A stretch of DNA of 64,000 bases from Actinokineospora terrae (GCF_900111175.1 NZ_FOGI01000010.1:124001-188000), one strand, 5' to 3'; shown: positions 1 through 9,627, numbered from the stretch's first letter. Translations and numbers: made by a program. Notes: generated from the letters alone by a model not told the origin.

Positions 1-1814
1 TCCACGAGGTCGAGTACCCTTTCGCCTACCTGGCCCCCAACGGCAAGGTGTTCACGATGGGGCCCTCCGAGGACGTCTCCTACTGGCTCGACGTCAACAA
101 CCAGACCTGGACCCCGGTCGGCGCCAGCGGCGTCATCAACGGCTCGTCGACCATGTACCGGCCCGGCAAGATCCTCTACAGCGGTGGCTCCAGCACGGTC
201 TCCGACGGCGCCCCCGCGATGGCCAACACCTCGGTCATCGACCTGACCGCGCCGACCGCGGCGTGGCGGCAGACCGCGCCGATGAAGACCGCGCGCGACT
301 TCCACACGCTGACCACCCTGGCCGATGGCAAGGTGCTGGCGGTCGGCGGCGCCCCGACGAGCGACCAGAGCAAGCTCAACACCAACATCCTGACCACCGA
401 GATCTGGGACCCGGCGACCGAGCAGTGGTCGACCGCCGCGTCGATGTCGGTGCCGCGCCAGTACCACCAGACCGCGCTGCTGATGGCCGATGGCCGGGTG
501 CTCGTCGCGGGCGGTGGCCACCACATCAGCGCCACCGTGCCCGGCCAGTTCTCGGCGGAGATCTACTCGCCGCCGTACCTGTTCAACGGCGCCCGCCCCA
601 CCGTCACCGCCGCGCCCGCGAGCACCGCGTACGCGCAGACCATCTCGGTGTCCACCCCGGACTCGGCGGACATCAGCGCGGTCAACCTGGTGTCGATGGG
701 CGCCAACACCCACCAGAGCGACATGGACCAGCGGTTCGTCCCGCTGCAGTTCACCCGGGGTGTCGGCAAGCTGGACATCCAGACCCCGGCCGGGGCGACC
801 ATGGCACCGCCGGGTGACTACATGCTGTTCGTGGTGAACTCCGCGGGCGTGCCCTCGGTGGCCAGGACGGTGCGGATCCTGCCGTCGATCACCGCCCCCT
901 CGGCCCCGTCCGCGGTGGCCGCCGTGGCGAGCAACGCCTCGGCGACGGTCACCTGGTCGGCGCCCGGCGACGGCGGCAACGCCATCACCGGCTACACCGT
1001 CACCCCGTACATCGGCTCGACCCCGCAGACCCCGGTCGCCGTGACCGGCACGTCCGCGCAGGTCACCGGCCTGACCAACGGCACCTCTTACACCTTCCGC
1101 GTCACCGCGACCAACGCGATCGGCACTAGCGCGCCGTCGACCCCGTCGAACGCGGTAACCCCCTCGGCGACTCCTATCCCCGGCTACGTCCAGCAGGTCA
1201 CCGGGCGCGGTCCTGGTGCTGAGCGGGCAGTCACCACGCCGTCCGCGGTGCAGGTCGGGGACCGGATCGTGGTCCAGGTCGGCGTGTGGAACACGGTGGG
1301 CTCGCGGGCGACCGGCGTGCGCGACTCGGCCGGGAACGTCTACACCAAGATCTCCAGCACCGTCGCGACCGACAACACCGAGCAGAGCGTCTGGACCGCC
1401 CCCATCACCGCGGGCGGCGGCCAGAAGCTGACGGTGACCGCCTCGGCCTCGGCGTCGGCCGACATCGGGGTCGGTGTCGTCGAGTACTCCGGCCTCTCGC
1501 TGGCCGCCGGGCTCGGCGCGGTGGACACGACCGTGTCCAACAAGGGCACCACCGCGGTCGCCTCCTCGGGGCAGACCGCGGCCGTCACCGACGACAACCA
1601 CCTGGCGGTCGGCTTCTACGTCGACTCCGGGTTCTCCAGGAACCTGACCGCGGGCGCGGGCTTCACCCCGCGGCTCAACTCCTCGCCCGCCGGTGACATG
1701 GAGATGCTCATCGAGGACCAGCTCGTCGTGCTCGGCGCCCGACCCAACGCGACGGTGAACACGGTGGCCAACACGCCGTGGATGGTCACCACCGTCGTGT
1801 TCAAGCACGGCTGA
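1..1814 (+). CDS. Galactose-oxidase-like secreted protein with FN3 domain (5' partial)
   Basis: The reading frame is open from the left edge (codons from base 3), so the start lies outside the window. The visible part begins inside a kelch-type beta-propeller (YLAPNGKVF, DGKVLAVGG, DGRVLVAGG blades). It continues into a galactose-oxidase-like early-set domain of the DUF1929 type (roughly residues 165-270 of the visible protein, AEIYSPPYLFNGARPT). A fibronectin type III domain follows (about 285-370, NAITGYTV, TNGTSYTFRVTATNAIG), then a C-terminal ~200-residue beta-rich domain rich in Ser, Thr and Ala. Members of the family are secreted copper-radical oxidases or non-catalytic carbohydrate-binding relatives. 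The Tyr/Cys/His copper ligands cannot be judged because the N-terminal part is missing. Its stop overlaps the start of the next gene. Confidence 0.85.
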   Translation, partial: HEVEYPFAYLAPNGKVFTMGPSEDVSYWLDVNNQTWTPVGASGVINGSSTMYRPGKILYSGGSSTVSDGAPAMANTSVIDLTAPTAAWRQTAPMKTARDFHTLTTLADGKVLAVGGAPTSDQSKLNTNILTTEIWDPATEQWSTAASMSVPRQYHQTALLMADGRVLVAGGGHHISATVPGQFSAEIYSPPYLFNGARPTVTAAPASTAYAQTISVSTPDSADISAVNLVSMGANTHQSDMDQRFVPLQFTRGVGKLDIQTPAGATMAPPGDYMLFVVNSAGVPSVARTVRILPSITAPSAPSAVAAVASNASATVTWSAPGDGGNAITGYTVTPYIGSTPQTPVAVTGTSAQVTGLTNGTSYTFRVTATNAIGTSAPSTPSNAVTPSATPIPGYVQQVTGRGPGAERAVTTPSAVQVGDRIVVQVGVWNTVGSRATGVRDSAGNVYTKISSTVATDNTEQSVWTAPITAGGGQKLTVTASASASADIGVGVVEYSGLSLAAGLGAVDTTVSNKGTTAVASSGQTAAVTDDNHLAVGFYVDSGFSRNLTAGAGFTPRLNSSPAGDMEMLIEDQLVVLGARPNATVNTVANTPWMVTTVVFKHG

Positions 1815-2263
1815 TGGACACCGACACCACGCCGGGGACCCGGCCGTCGCCAGCGCGGCGGCCGGGGGTCCTGGTCGGGGCGGCCGTCGCGGTCGCCGCC
1901 GTGGTCGGCGCGCAGTTCTGGCTGTTCGGCACCGCCGACGACACCCCGGCGGCCGCGGTCGACGGCTACTTCAAGGCCGCCATCGACGAGGACTGCCCGG
2001 CGGCGTTCGACCTGCTGACCGACCCCGTGCGGGGCAGCTACGGCACCGTCGAGCGGTTGTGCGAGCGGGCGAGGGCGGACACCATGGTCTCGTTCCAGGT
2101 GGGTGACACGGTCACCACGCCGGAGGGCGCGAAGGTCACGGTGACCCTGGTCCGACCCAACCTGACCCTGGTCGACGCGGTGACGATGGTCCAGGTCGAC
2201 GGGAAGTGGAAGATCGCGTCGTTCGAGGTGCTGTCGTCGGACCGGGGCCACGGCCGCCCCTGA
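1814..2263 (+). CDS. Small membrane-anchored protein with NTF2/DUF4878-like domain
   Basis: This is a 149-aa protein. The ATG at 1814 overlaps the upstream stop (TGATG), which implies translational coupling and favours this start over an in-frame one 36 bases earlier. After a short polar N-terminus, one hydrophobic segment (about residues 17-38, GVLVGAAVAVAAVVGAQFWL) anchors the protein. The remainder (AAVDGYFKAAIDEDCPAAFD ... VDGKWKIASFEVL) has the pattern of NTF2-like/DUF4878 lipoprotein-type domains. These are a cone-shaped fold often found in mycobacterial and actinomycete envelope proteins of unknown function. No catalytic residues are recognisable. The role is not known. Confidence 0.75.
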   Translation: MDTDTTPGTRPSPARRPGVLVGAAVAVAAVVGAQFWLFGTADDTPAAAVDGYFKAAIDEDCPAAFDLLTDPVRGSYGTVERLCERARADTMVSFQVGDTVTTPEGAKVTVTLVRPNLTLVDAVTMVQVDGKWKIASFEVLSSDRGHGRP

Positions 2264-2288
2264 CCGGGTGGTGGGCCAGGAGGATCTG

Positions 2289-3989
2289 ATGGAACGCAGC
2301 AGGCTCACGCCGCTGGTCGGCATCGGCGCTGTCACCGGGGCGGTGGTCGCCGCCGGGATCGCCGCGCTGGCGCCCGTGCCGGTGCTCGGGCTGCCCGACC
2401 CCGGCGCGGTCGTGCGGTACGGGCTGCCCTCGGTCCGGGTCCTGGCCGAGGTCGCGGCGGTGCTGGTCGTCGGCGCGCTGCTGGCCGCCGCCGTTCTCAT
2501 GCCGCAGCGGGACTCCGGGCGGGCCACGCGCCTGGCCGGGACCTTCGCGGGGTGGTGGGCGGCGCTGGCCGCCGCGATGGTGGTGCTGACTGTCGCGGAC
2601 GCGCTGGGGCAGACCGTGACTGGTGTGCTTCCGCTGCTAGGGCCTGCGGTAGGGCGTCTGTCCGTCGCGCTCGCCTGGCTCGTAGTGGCGAACCTGGCCG
2701 CGTTGGTCTGGGTGGGTGTTCGGCTCCAGTTGAAGCCCTTGCCACTGTTGGTGCTGTCTCTCGTCGGTGTGGCGCCGGTAGCTCTGACAGGTCACTCATC
2801 GGCCGGTGGTGACCACGACATCGCCAGCGACAGCCTCATGCTGCACGTGGTCGCGATGTCGTTGTGGGTCGGCGGGCTCGTCGCGCTTCTAGTCCTGCTC
2901 AACCGCTCTTACGCCGCCACGGCCGCGCGGATGTACTCGGCCGTGGCGCTGGGCTGCTGGTTCATCGTGGTCGTGACCGGCGTGGTGAACGCGTCGCTGC
3001 GGTTGTCGCTGGGTGACCTGGGCAGGCAGTACGGCCTGCTCGTGGTGGCCAAGACGGCCGCCGCGCTGCTCCTCGGCTTCTTCGGCTACCTCCACCGCAC
3101 CCGGACCCTGCGCCTAGTCGATGCGGGACGTCCGCGTGCGCTCTTGCAGTTGGGTGCGGTCGAGATCCTTCTTATGCTGGCGACGATCGGTCTCGCGGTA
3201 GGACTGAGCCGGACACCTGGACCTATCGGCGAGCGTCGGAAACTGTCGGCCACTGAGGTGCTGATCGGGTTCCCACTGCCGGAGCCGCTCAGCGTGGTCA
3301 GGGTCGTCCTGGACTGGCGCTTCGACCTGGTCTTCGGGTCGGCTGCCGTCGTTGCCGCTGTCTGGTACCTCGACCGACTGCGGCGTAGGACCGAACCGTG
3401 GCCGGCGGAGCGCACGGCCTCGTGGCTGGCCGGGTGTGCGCTGTTGCTCGTGGCTACCAGTTCGGGGCTCGGGAAGTACGAACCGGCCCTGTTCTCCGCG
3501 CACATCGGCGTGCAGTTGATCGTCGGTCTAGCCGTACCCGCGCTGTTGGCCCGAGGTAAGCCCAGAGCGTTGATCGGACCTGTCGCGGTCTGGTTGCCCC
3601 GCCCGATCATCGCCGCCCAGTTCGCCGCAGCGATCCCGCTGGTGACCTACGCGCTCGGACTGTACGACTCCGCCGCGGGACTTCACTGGGCCCGGTTGGT
3701 CATCCTCGGGGCGTCTCTAGCGACGGGGTTGGTGCTGTTCGCCCGCGTTAGCCGTGGCCCTGTGCTGCTCGTCGCCGCTGCCTACGGTCTGACCGGCGTC
3801 GTGTTGTTGTGGCGGGATACTGCGTTGGGTGCCGGGTTCTATGGCCGACTGGCACTGGGATGGCAGAACGACGTCCTGGCCAACCAGACCACTGCGGCCT
3901 GGACGTTGCTCGCCGTCGCCGTACTCCTCGCCGCCTACGCCGCACTGACCACGCGGAAGACCAAGGTCACCGAACTCGTCGCCGCCTGA
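2289..3989 (+). CDS. CopD / CtaG-like copper membrane protein
   Basis: This is a 566-aa polytopic membrane protein. The ATG at 2289 is preceded by AGGAGG (2278-2283), a better start than the GTG at 2268. The N-terminal two thirds match the CopD copper-resistance family (hydrophobic helices; SLWVGGLVALLVLLNRSY; GVVNASLRLSLGDLG followed by YGLLVVAKTAAALLLG). The C-terminal third resembles the caa3-type cytochrome oxidase assembly factor CtaG (VFGSAAVVAAVWYLDRLRRR, FSAHIGVQ). CopD-CtaG fusions are common in actinomycetes and are thought to handle copper at the membrane, for cuproenzyme or oxidase maturation. Two things are odd. The CtaG part is short, and the usual His-rich SAHMxQHM motif reads SAHIGVQL, losing the second His. 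Codon use from ~2600 onward is also less GC-biased than in neighbours. The gene converges on and overlaps the next gene by 23 bp. Confidence 0.85.
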   Translation: MERSRLTPLVGIGAVTGAVVAAGIAALAPVPVLGLPDPGAVVRYGLPSVRVLAEVAAVLVVGALLAAAVLMPQRDSGRATRLAGTFAGWWAALAAAMVVLTVADALGQTVTGVLPLLGPAVGRLSVALAWLVVANLAALVWVGVRLQLKPLPLLVLSLVGVAPVALTGHSSAGGDHDIASDSLMLHVVAMSLWVGGLVALLVLLNRSYAATAARMYSAVALGCWFIVVVTGVVNASLRLSLGDLGRQYGLLVVAKTAAALLLGFFGYLHRTRTLRLVDAGRPRALLQLGAVEILLMLATIGLAVGLSRTPGPIGERRKLSATEVLIGFPLPEPLSVVRVVLDWRFDLVFGSAAVVAAVWYLDRLRRRTEPWPAERTASWLAGCALLLVATSSGLGKYEPALFSAHIGVQLIVGLAVPALLARGKPRALIGPVAVWLPRPIIAAQFAAAIPLVTYALGLYDSAAGLHWARLVILGASLATGLVLFARVSRGPVLLVAAAYGLTGVVLLWRDTALGAGFYGRLALGWQNDVLANQTTAAWTLLAVAVLLAAYAALTTRKTKVTELVAA

Positions 3990-4851
3990 CCCCTTCGAGC
4001 AACGCGAACATCCCCACAGCCGCCAAGACCACGACAGCCACAACGGATGCGATGGCAGCGGCAACAGGTGGCGCCAGCGGTGACACCCCGGTGATGGACT
4101 CGACAGCGACGAGCGCGATAAGTGCCGCGTAGGCCACAACGGTCGACCACACCAACTTCAAACCAAGGTCAGCCCGCACAGCCGAGCGGTCCAAGAGCCA
4201 CGCCACCACAGGGACCACCAGGATCGCGTGCATCGCGACCGCGTGGAGAGGCTTCAACGCACCCGCAGTCGTATACGCGAGCTGTGGATCCCCGCTCCGA
4301 CTGGCGATCACCCCGCGCGCGATCATGGCCGCCCCCGCCGCCAACGCCACCAATAAAGCGATGAGACCGAACCGGATGGCAACGCGCATCGCGGGCGTGG
4401 ACTGTCTGGTTCCGGCAACCGCCGCCACCGTGAAAGCGATCGTGGTCAGGATGAGCACCCCGCCACCGGCCGCGAGGGTCATCGAGACAGCCGTGTCGAA
4501 CCCGGTCTCGAAGTTGAAATGCGACGGAACACCCCGCCATGCCTGCATGCTGACCAATACGACCTCACCCGCGCTCGCCCCCGCGAACAGCCCTAAGAGC
4601 AGCCTGCGAGCGCGCATCGCCACAAACGAGGTAGCCCAAGCGACCGTGACAAGGGTGAGTCCGAACGACAGGCCAAACGTCGCTGCCTTGCGCAGGGACA
4701 AAGGCCCCATCCACGTCCACCCTGTCACCAACAGGACCACGACGTGCACCAGCCCACCAGCGAACAGCGCAGCCCCCAGCGCATAGGACAAACGCTCCAC
4801 AGGACGGGCATCGCGCCAGATTCCCATCAGCATGTGGCAAGTGTCGCGCAC
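3967..4851 (-). CDS. Conserved integral membrane protein, function unknown
   Basis: This protein of up to 294 aa has about seven or eight hydrophobic segments (for example LSYALGAALFAGGLVHVVVL, VLILTTIAFTVAAVA, FGLIALLVALAAGAAMI, AMHAILVVPVVAWLL) and a basic C-terminus. Three ATG codons lie near the start (4851, 4833, 4827). The one giving MGIWRDARPVERLSYALG is equally plausible. Its 3' end overlaps the 3' end of the CopD-like gene by 23 bp on the opposite strand. Both genes share the same lower third-position GC, so they may have moved or evolved together. The isolated His residues in the predicted helices could bind metal or haem, but no family motif is decisive. Confidence 0.7.
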   Translation of the reverse strand: MRDTCHMLMGIWRDARPVERLSYALGAALFAGGLVHVVVLLVTGWTWMGPLSLRKAATFGLSFGLTLVTVAWATSFVAMRARRLLLGLFAGASAGEVVLVSMQAWRGVPSHFNFETGFDTAVSMTLAAGGGVLILTTIAFTVAAVAGTRQSTPAMRVAIRFGLIALLVALAAGAAMIARGVIASRSGDPQLAYTTAGALKPLHAVAMHAILVVPVVAWLLDRSAVRADLGLKLVWSTVVAYAALIALVAVESITGVSPLAPPVAAAIASVVAVVVLAAVGMFALLEGVRRRRVR

Positions 4852-4923
4852 CTCCGCTTAGAACCCTGTCAGGCAAAACCGGACCGGAGGTGGGAATGGC
4901 AGCCTACGAAAGGACCCTAGACG

Positions 4924-7900
4924 GTGTCGTCGGGCGTCGAGTTGGTTTGGGAGATGCGCCCAGCCCTGGTCCTCCTGACCGTGACAGCGTCCGCGCTGCT
5001 CGGTCTTGCTGTTCCCGCCGCACATGCGAGCACGGACGCGCAGCGGCCCACCTACCTCGGATCGCTCACCCTCATCACGGGCGACCACGTGACCCTGCAC
5101 AAGGTCGGCAGGCGGCTCGTACCCGCCGTCGAGCCGGGGCCCGGGCGGGTCGGCATCCAGTTCGCCACCGCCGGAACCGGCGACGACCTGTCGGTCGTCC
5201 CGTCCGACGCGTGGGCGCCCCTGCAGGCGGGCCGGGTGGACCGGCGGCTGTTCGACGTCGCCACCCTGCTGCGCGACGGTTACGGGGACGAGGACCGGGC
5301 CGACCTTCCCCTGATCGCGCCCGCCGCCGCGCCCGGCACCGGCATGGCACTGTCCAGTGTGGATGCCAAGGCGGTGCGGGTACCCAAGGCCGAGGTGGGC
5401 GCGTACTGGACGCAGCTGAGCCAGAGCCGAGCCGCGGGGAAGGTGTGGCTGGACGGGGTGCGCAAACCGAGCCTGGACGTGAGCGTTCCGCTGATCGGCG
5501 CGCGCGGGGCGTGGGGCGCCGGGTGGACCGGCAAGGGCGTGCCGGTCGCCGTGCTCGACACCGGGATCGACGGCACGCACGCAGATGTGCGCAAGAGCAT
5601 CCAGGCCAGCCGCGACTTCACCGGTGAGGGCGGCGAACTGGCCGACGCGGACGGGCACGGCACCCACGTCGCCTCCACGCTCGCGGGCACCGGCTCGGTG
5701 TCGGCGGGCAAGTACGTCGGCGTCGCGCCGGAGGCCAAGCTGTTGATCGGCAAGGTGTGCGGCGGGCGGGGCTGCGCCGAGTCCGCCATCCTCGCGGGCA
5801 TGCAGTGGGCCGTCGACTCCGGCGCCAAGGTCGTGAACCTGAGCCTGGGCGGCACCGACACCGCGGACCTCGACCCGCTGGAGGCCGCGGTCAACCGGTT
5901 GAGCGACAAGGCGTTGTTCGTGATCGCCGCGGGCAACGACGGCGGCTACGGCGCGGAGACCGTCGCCTCGCCCGCCAGCGCGGACGCCGCCCTCGCGGTG
6001 GGCGCGACCGACAAGTCCGACCAGTTCGCGGGCTTCTCCTCCCGCGGCCCGCGCGTGGGTGACGCCGCGCTCAAGCCGGAGATCTCCGCGCCCGGCCTGA
6101 ACATCGTCGCCGCGCGGTCGAAGTACTCCAACCTGGGCACGAAGAAGGACCGCTACACCGCGCTCAGCGGCACCTCCATGGCCACCCCGCACGTCGCCGG
6201 ATCGGCCGCGATCATGGTGCAGCGCCACCCGGACTGGGCGCCGCGCCAGATCAAGGCCGCGCTCATGGGATCGGCCAAGCGGCTGGACGGGCCGACCGCG
6301 TTCGACCAGGGCGCGGGCCGCGTCGACATCGGCAGGGCGGTCGACCAGGTCGGCGTCACCGACCCGCCCGCGGTGTCGATCGGCAGGCAGACGTGGCCGC
6401 ACAACGACGACCAGGCGATCACCAAGAAGCTGTCCTATGTGAACACCGCGGCGGTCCCGCTGGTGCTGCGGCTGTCGCTGGCGGGCGGCGCGCCCGCGGG
6501 GATGTTCCGGTTGTCGGCCACCGAGGTGACCGTGTCCGCTCGGGGACGTTCCGAGGTCGAGATCACCGTCGACACCAAGGTCGAGGCGTCGGACACGGTC
6601 CACAGCGCGTGGGTCGTCGCCGAGGGCGGCGTGGAGCGGATCACGACGCCGGTCGCGGTCGACCGGGAGCCGGAGAGCTACGACCTCACGGTGCACACCG
6701 TCAACGCTTCCGGCGAGCGGTCCGACAGCAACTTCAGCCTGCTGTTCGGGGTGAGCGCGAACCGGTACCGTCCGATCTGGACGGTCGGTGGCGAGGGCAA
6801 GGTCCGGGTCCGCAAGGGCACCTACCACCTCGACACCGTCATCTCCGCGCCGACCGGGGACGGCCGGGTCACCTCGCGCAAGGTCGTGGAGCCGAACGTG
6901 GCGGTGTCGGCCGACACGACGGTCGAGCTGACCGCGGCGGACGCGAAACCGATCGTGATCGACTTCGACCGGGCCGACGTGCGCTCCCGGGTGGTCGGCA
7001 CCGGCTACGGCCGTCGACTGCCGTGGGGCACCCTGTACGCGGGCGTGCTCGGCGACACCTTCGAGCGGATCTTCACCACCCAGCGCGGCGGCCCCATCCC
7101 CGATGTCGTGGCCGATGTCGGCGGCGCGTTCTACGTGCCGGACGCCGCGGGCGGTGTCGAGGGCGCGCCGGTCACCTACAACCTCGCCTGGTTCCAGGGC
7201 GGCGCGCTGCCGGACGGGTTCACCCGGCACGTGGCCGACGCCTCGCTCGCCCGGGTGGAAACGACCTACCGGCAGGTCCAGACCAAGCGAAGCGGCACCA
7301 AGCTGTGGCTGGTGTCCGAACCCGAGTTCCAGACCGGGTCCGGCTACGGGCTGCCGATCACGCTGCCGCTGACCAGGACCGAGTTCCACGGCGCGAGCGG
7401 CGAGGACTGGTCGGCGGAGTTCCAGCAGTGGCGGGTGGTCAAAGGCCAGGTGATCACCGAGTCGGTGTCCTCGGGTGATGTCGTCAAGCGGACCCCGGGG
7501 CAGACCTACCGCGAAGAGTGGAACACGGCCGCGTTCGGGCCCGCGCTGCCCAAGGACGGCCTGGCCGTTCGGGTGAACGACACCATCTCCATCGGGGTGC
7601 CGATGCTGACCGATTCGGCGGATCGGGTCGGTGCGTCACTTGTGGACTCGGCGCAGACCTCGCTGTACCGCGAGGGTGAGCTCATCGGCACCTCGACCGA
7701 GCCGGGTCAGGGGGTGTGGGACGTGCCGGAACAGGCCGCTCGCTACCGGATCGACGCGACGGTCGAGCGCAGCGCCGCGCTGTCGCCGCGCGTGCAGACG
7801 TCGTGGTCGTTCACCTCCGTGCGCCCGCAGCCGCAATCGCGCAAGGGCGGGGCGATCCTGCCGCTGCTGGCCGTCCGGTTCGCGCCGGTCGGGCTGGATC

Positions 7901-8163
7901 CGCGCAACCACGCGGTCGGCCGCACGACGCAGGTCGGCGTGAGCGTGGGGCGGCAGCCGCAGTTGGGCAGGGTGACGCTGACCCAGCTGACGTTGTCCGC
8001 CTCGTTCAACGACGGGATCACCTGGGTGGACGTACCGGTTGTGGACGGCGTGGGATCGGTTGTGCGGCCCGCCGGTACTGCGTTCGTGTCGTTGCGGGCC
8101 AAGGCGATCGACCGAGAGGGGAACGAGGTTGAGCAGACAGTGATCCGCGCCTACGGCGGATGA
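4924..8163 (+). CDS. Large secreted S8 (subtilisin-type) serine protease
   Basis: This is a 1079-aa secreted protease from the GTG at 4924, which has AAAGGA nine bases upstream. The in-frame ATG at 4954 is the alternative and leaves the signal peptide intact (MRPALVLLTVTASALLGLAV, cleaved after AHA). A propeptide-like region precedes the S8 domain (about 190-480). The catalytic triad is visible: Asp212 (VLDTGIDGTH), His245 (DGHGTHVAS) and Ser418 (SGTSMATPHVAG), with the oxyanion Asn in IAAGNDGG. About 600 residues follow, predicted all-beta, in the style of the long Streptomyces-type S8 proteins whose C-terminal domains bind substrate or wall. It probably degrades extracellular protein. A second, shorter S8 protease gene follows directly. 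Confidence 0.93.
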   Translation: MSSGVELVWEMRPALVLLTVTASALLGLAVPAAHASTDAQRPTYLGSLTLITGDHVTLHKVGRRLVPAVEPGPGRVGIQFATAGTGDDLSVVPSDAWAPLQAGRVDRRLFDVATLLRDGYGDEDRADLPLIAPAAAPGTGMALSSVDAKAVRVPKAEVGAYWTQLSQSRAAGKVWLDGVRKPSLDVSVPLIGARGAWGAGWTGKGVPVAVLDTGIDGTHADVRKSIQASRDFTGEGGELADADGHGTHVASTLAGTGSVSAGKYVGVAPEAKLLIGKVCGGRGCAESAILAGMQWAVDSGAKVVNLSLGGTDTADLDPLEAAVNRLSDKALFVIAAGNDGGYGAETVASPASADAALAVGATDKSDQFAGFSSRGPRVGDAALKPEISAPGLNIVAARSKYSNLGTKKDRYTALSGTSMATPHVAGSAAIMVQRHPDWAPRQIKAALMGSAKRLDGPTAFDQGAGRVDIGRAVDQVGVTDPPAVSIGRQTWPHNDDQAITKKLSYVNTAAVPLVLRLSLAGGAPAGMFRLSATEVTVSARGRSEVEITVDTKVEASDTVHSAWVVAEGGVERITTPVAVDREPESYDLTVHTVNASGERSDSNFSLLFGVSANRYRPIWTVGGEGKVRVRKGTYHLDTVISAPTGDGRVTSRKVVEPNVAVSADTTVELTAADAKPIVIDFDRADVRSRVVGTGYGRRLPWGTLYAGVLGDTFERIFTTQRGGPIPDVVADVGGAFYVPDAAGGVEGAPVTYNLAWFQGGALPDGFTRHVADASLARVETTYRQVQTKRSGTKLWLVSEPEFQTGSGYGLPITLPLTRTEFHGASGEDWSAEFQQWRVVKGQVITESVSSGDVVKRTPGQTYREEWNTAAFGPALPKDGLAVRVNDTISIGVPMLTDSADRVGASLVDSAQTSLYREGELIGTSTEPGQGVWDVPEQAARYRIDATVERSAALSPRVQTSWSFTSVRPQPQSRKGGAILPLLAVRFAPVGLDPRNHAVGRTTQVGVSVGRQPQLGRVTLTQLTLSASFNDGITWVDVPVVDGVGSVVRPAGTAFVSLRAKAIDREGNEVEQTVIRAYGG

Positions 8164-8322
8164 CGCAGTCGGCCGGGCGGGCACCACCAGTGGGTGAGCC
8201 CGTCCGGTCCGGGGCGTGGTTGCGCCGAATGTCGGCTACGCGCGGGTCGCAACCGAACCACAACCCCGGTGCGGTGTGCTCAGCCTCCCTGTCATTCCCT
8301 GCTCCAGTGGAGGCTTCACGCA

Positions 8323-9573
8323 ATGAACGCCAGGTTCAGGAAGGTGTCCCGGCGCTTCGCGCTGTTGGCGGGCACAGTCGTCGTGGTCGCCGGGTTCGGC
8401 GGAGCGGTGCCCGTCGCCGCCGCGCCCGCGCCCGCCACCAAGCCCGCGCAGATCCTGTTCGCCGACACCCCCACCGCCGTGCCGGACACCTACATCGCGG
8501 TACTCGCCGACCAGCAGGCGTCGCCGGACGTGGTGAAGCGGCGCGCCACCGAGGCGACGCAGAAGTACGGCGTGACCGTGCAGAACTCGTACTACACGGC
8601 GCTGCGCGGCTTCCAGGTCAAGGCCAGCGTCGAGCAGGCGCGCCAGCTCTCGACCGACACCGCGTTCGAGTACATCGCGCAGGACCAGGAGTTCTCCACC
8701 CAGGCACTCGGCGTGCAGACCGCGCCGCCGTCGTGGGGGCTCAACCGGATCGACCAGCGCTCGCTGCCGCTGGACACCAAGTACCACTACCCGCAGACCG
8801 CGCCGAACGTCTACGCCTACATCATCGACACCGGGATCCGCTACACCCACCAGGAGTTCGGCGGCCGCGCGATCTACGGCATCGACACCGTCGGCGGTGT
8901 CTTCCCGCCCGGCAACGACTGCCACGGCCACGGCACGCACGTCGCGGGCACCGTCGGCGGAAAGACCGTCGGCGTGGCCAAGCAGGTCCAGCTGGTCTCG
9001 GTGCGCGTGCTCAACTGCGCGGGCAGCGGCACCGGCGGCGGCGTCATCGCGGGCGTCGACTGGGTCACCAACGACGCCATCCTCACCGGCCGCAAGGGCG
9101 TCGCGAACATGAGCCTCGGCGGCCTCAACTTCCCGCCGCTCAACACCGCCGTCACCAACTCCATCTCCGCGGGCAACGTCCACTACTCCGTCGCCGCGGG
9201 CAACTCCAACGCCAACGCCTGCGCCTACTCCCCGGCCAGCGTCCCGGCCGCGACCACAGTCGGTTCCACCGACCCCAACGACACGCGCTCGACGTTCTCC
9301 AACTACGGCCCCTGCGTCGACCTGTTCGCCCCCGGCCGCAACATCTACTCCGCCCACCACACCGCCGACAACGCCTACACCACGATGAGCGGCACCTCCA
9401 TGGCCGCCCCGCACGTCACCGGCACCGCCGCCATGTGGCGCCAACGCTTCCCCGGTGACTCCGCGTGGCAGACGGCGACCTCGCTGACCGCCAACGCCAC
9501 CCCCGGCGTGGTGCTGAGCCCCGGCGCGGGTTCCCCGAACCTGCTGCTGTTCGCCAACCACATCCCCGTCTAA
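8323..9573 (+). CDS. Secreted proteinase K-like S8A serine protease
   Basis: This is a 416-aa protein. The ATG at 8323 is preceded by GGAGG (8309-8313). Longer in-frame readings from 8194 lack a ribosome site and a signal peptide at the right place. It has a signal peptide (about 1-35), an inhibitor-I9-type propeptide (about 50-120, DTYIAVLADQ through IAQDQEF), then a proteinase K/subtilisin catalytic domain. The triad is Asp in IIDTGIRYTHQEFGG, His in CHGHGTHVAGT and Ser in MSGTSMAAPHVTG. Paired Cys residues (CHGHG, LNCAG, NACAY, GPCVD) suggest the disulphides typical of secreted proteinase K relatives. There is no C-terminal accessory domain. It follows the larger S8 gene by 159 bases and ends 13 bases before a perfect terminator hairpin. 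Confidence 0.95.
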   Translation: MNARFRKVSRRFALLAGTVVVVAGFGGAVPVAAAPAPATKPAQILFADTPTAVPDTYIAVLADQQASPDVVKRRATEATQKYGVTVQNSYYTALRGFQVKASVEQARQLSTDTAFEYIAQDQEFSTQALGVQTAPPSWGLNRIDQRSLPLDTKYHYPQTAPNVYAYIIDTGIRYTHQEFGGRAIYGIDTVGGVFPPGNDCHGHGTHVAGTVGGKTVGVAKQVQLVSVRVLNCAGSGTGGGVIAGVDWVTNDAILTGRKGVANMSLGGLNFPPLNTAVTNSISAGNVHYSVAAGNSNANACAYSPASVPAATTVGSTDPNDTRSTFSNYGPCVDLFAPGRNIYSAHHTADNAYTTMSGTSMAAPHVTGTAAMWRQRFPGDSAWQTATSLTANATPGVVLSPGAGSPNLLLFANHIPV

Positions 9574-9586
9574 CAGTCCACTGTGA

Positions 9587-9627
9587 CCAGTCAGACCCCG
9601 GCGGTTCCGTCGCCGGGGTCTGACTGG
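9587..9627. terminator. Perfect 17-bp bidirectional terminator hairpin
   Basis: CCAGTCAGACCCCGGCG at 9587-9603 is the exact reverse complement of 9611-9627, with a 7-base loop. It lies between the convergent protease gene (ends 9573) and the minus-strand vWA/TPR gene. The last codons of the latter are contained in the hairpin (stop at 9591-9593). It should terminate transcription from both directions. Confidence 0.85.

Noticed and set aside
4858..7389. Antisense 843-codon frame opposite the S8 protease
   Set aside because: Arg/Gly/Val-rich shadow sequence with no recognisable motif, opposite a protein with a complete catalytic triad.
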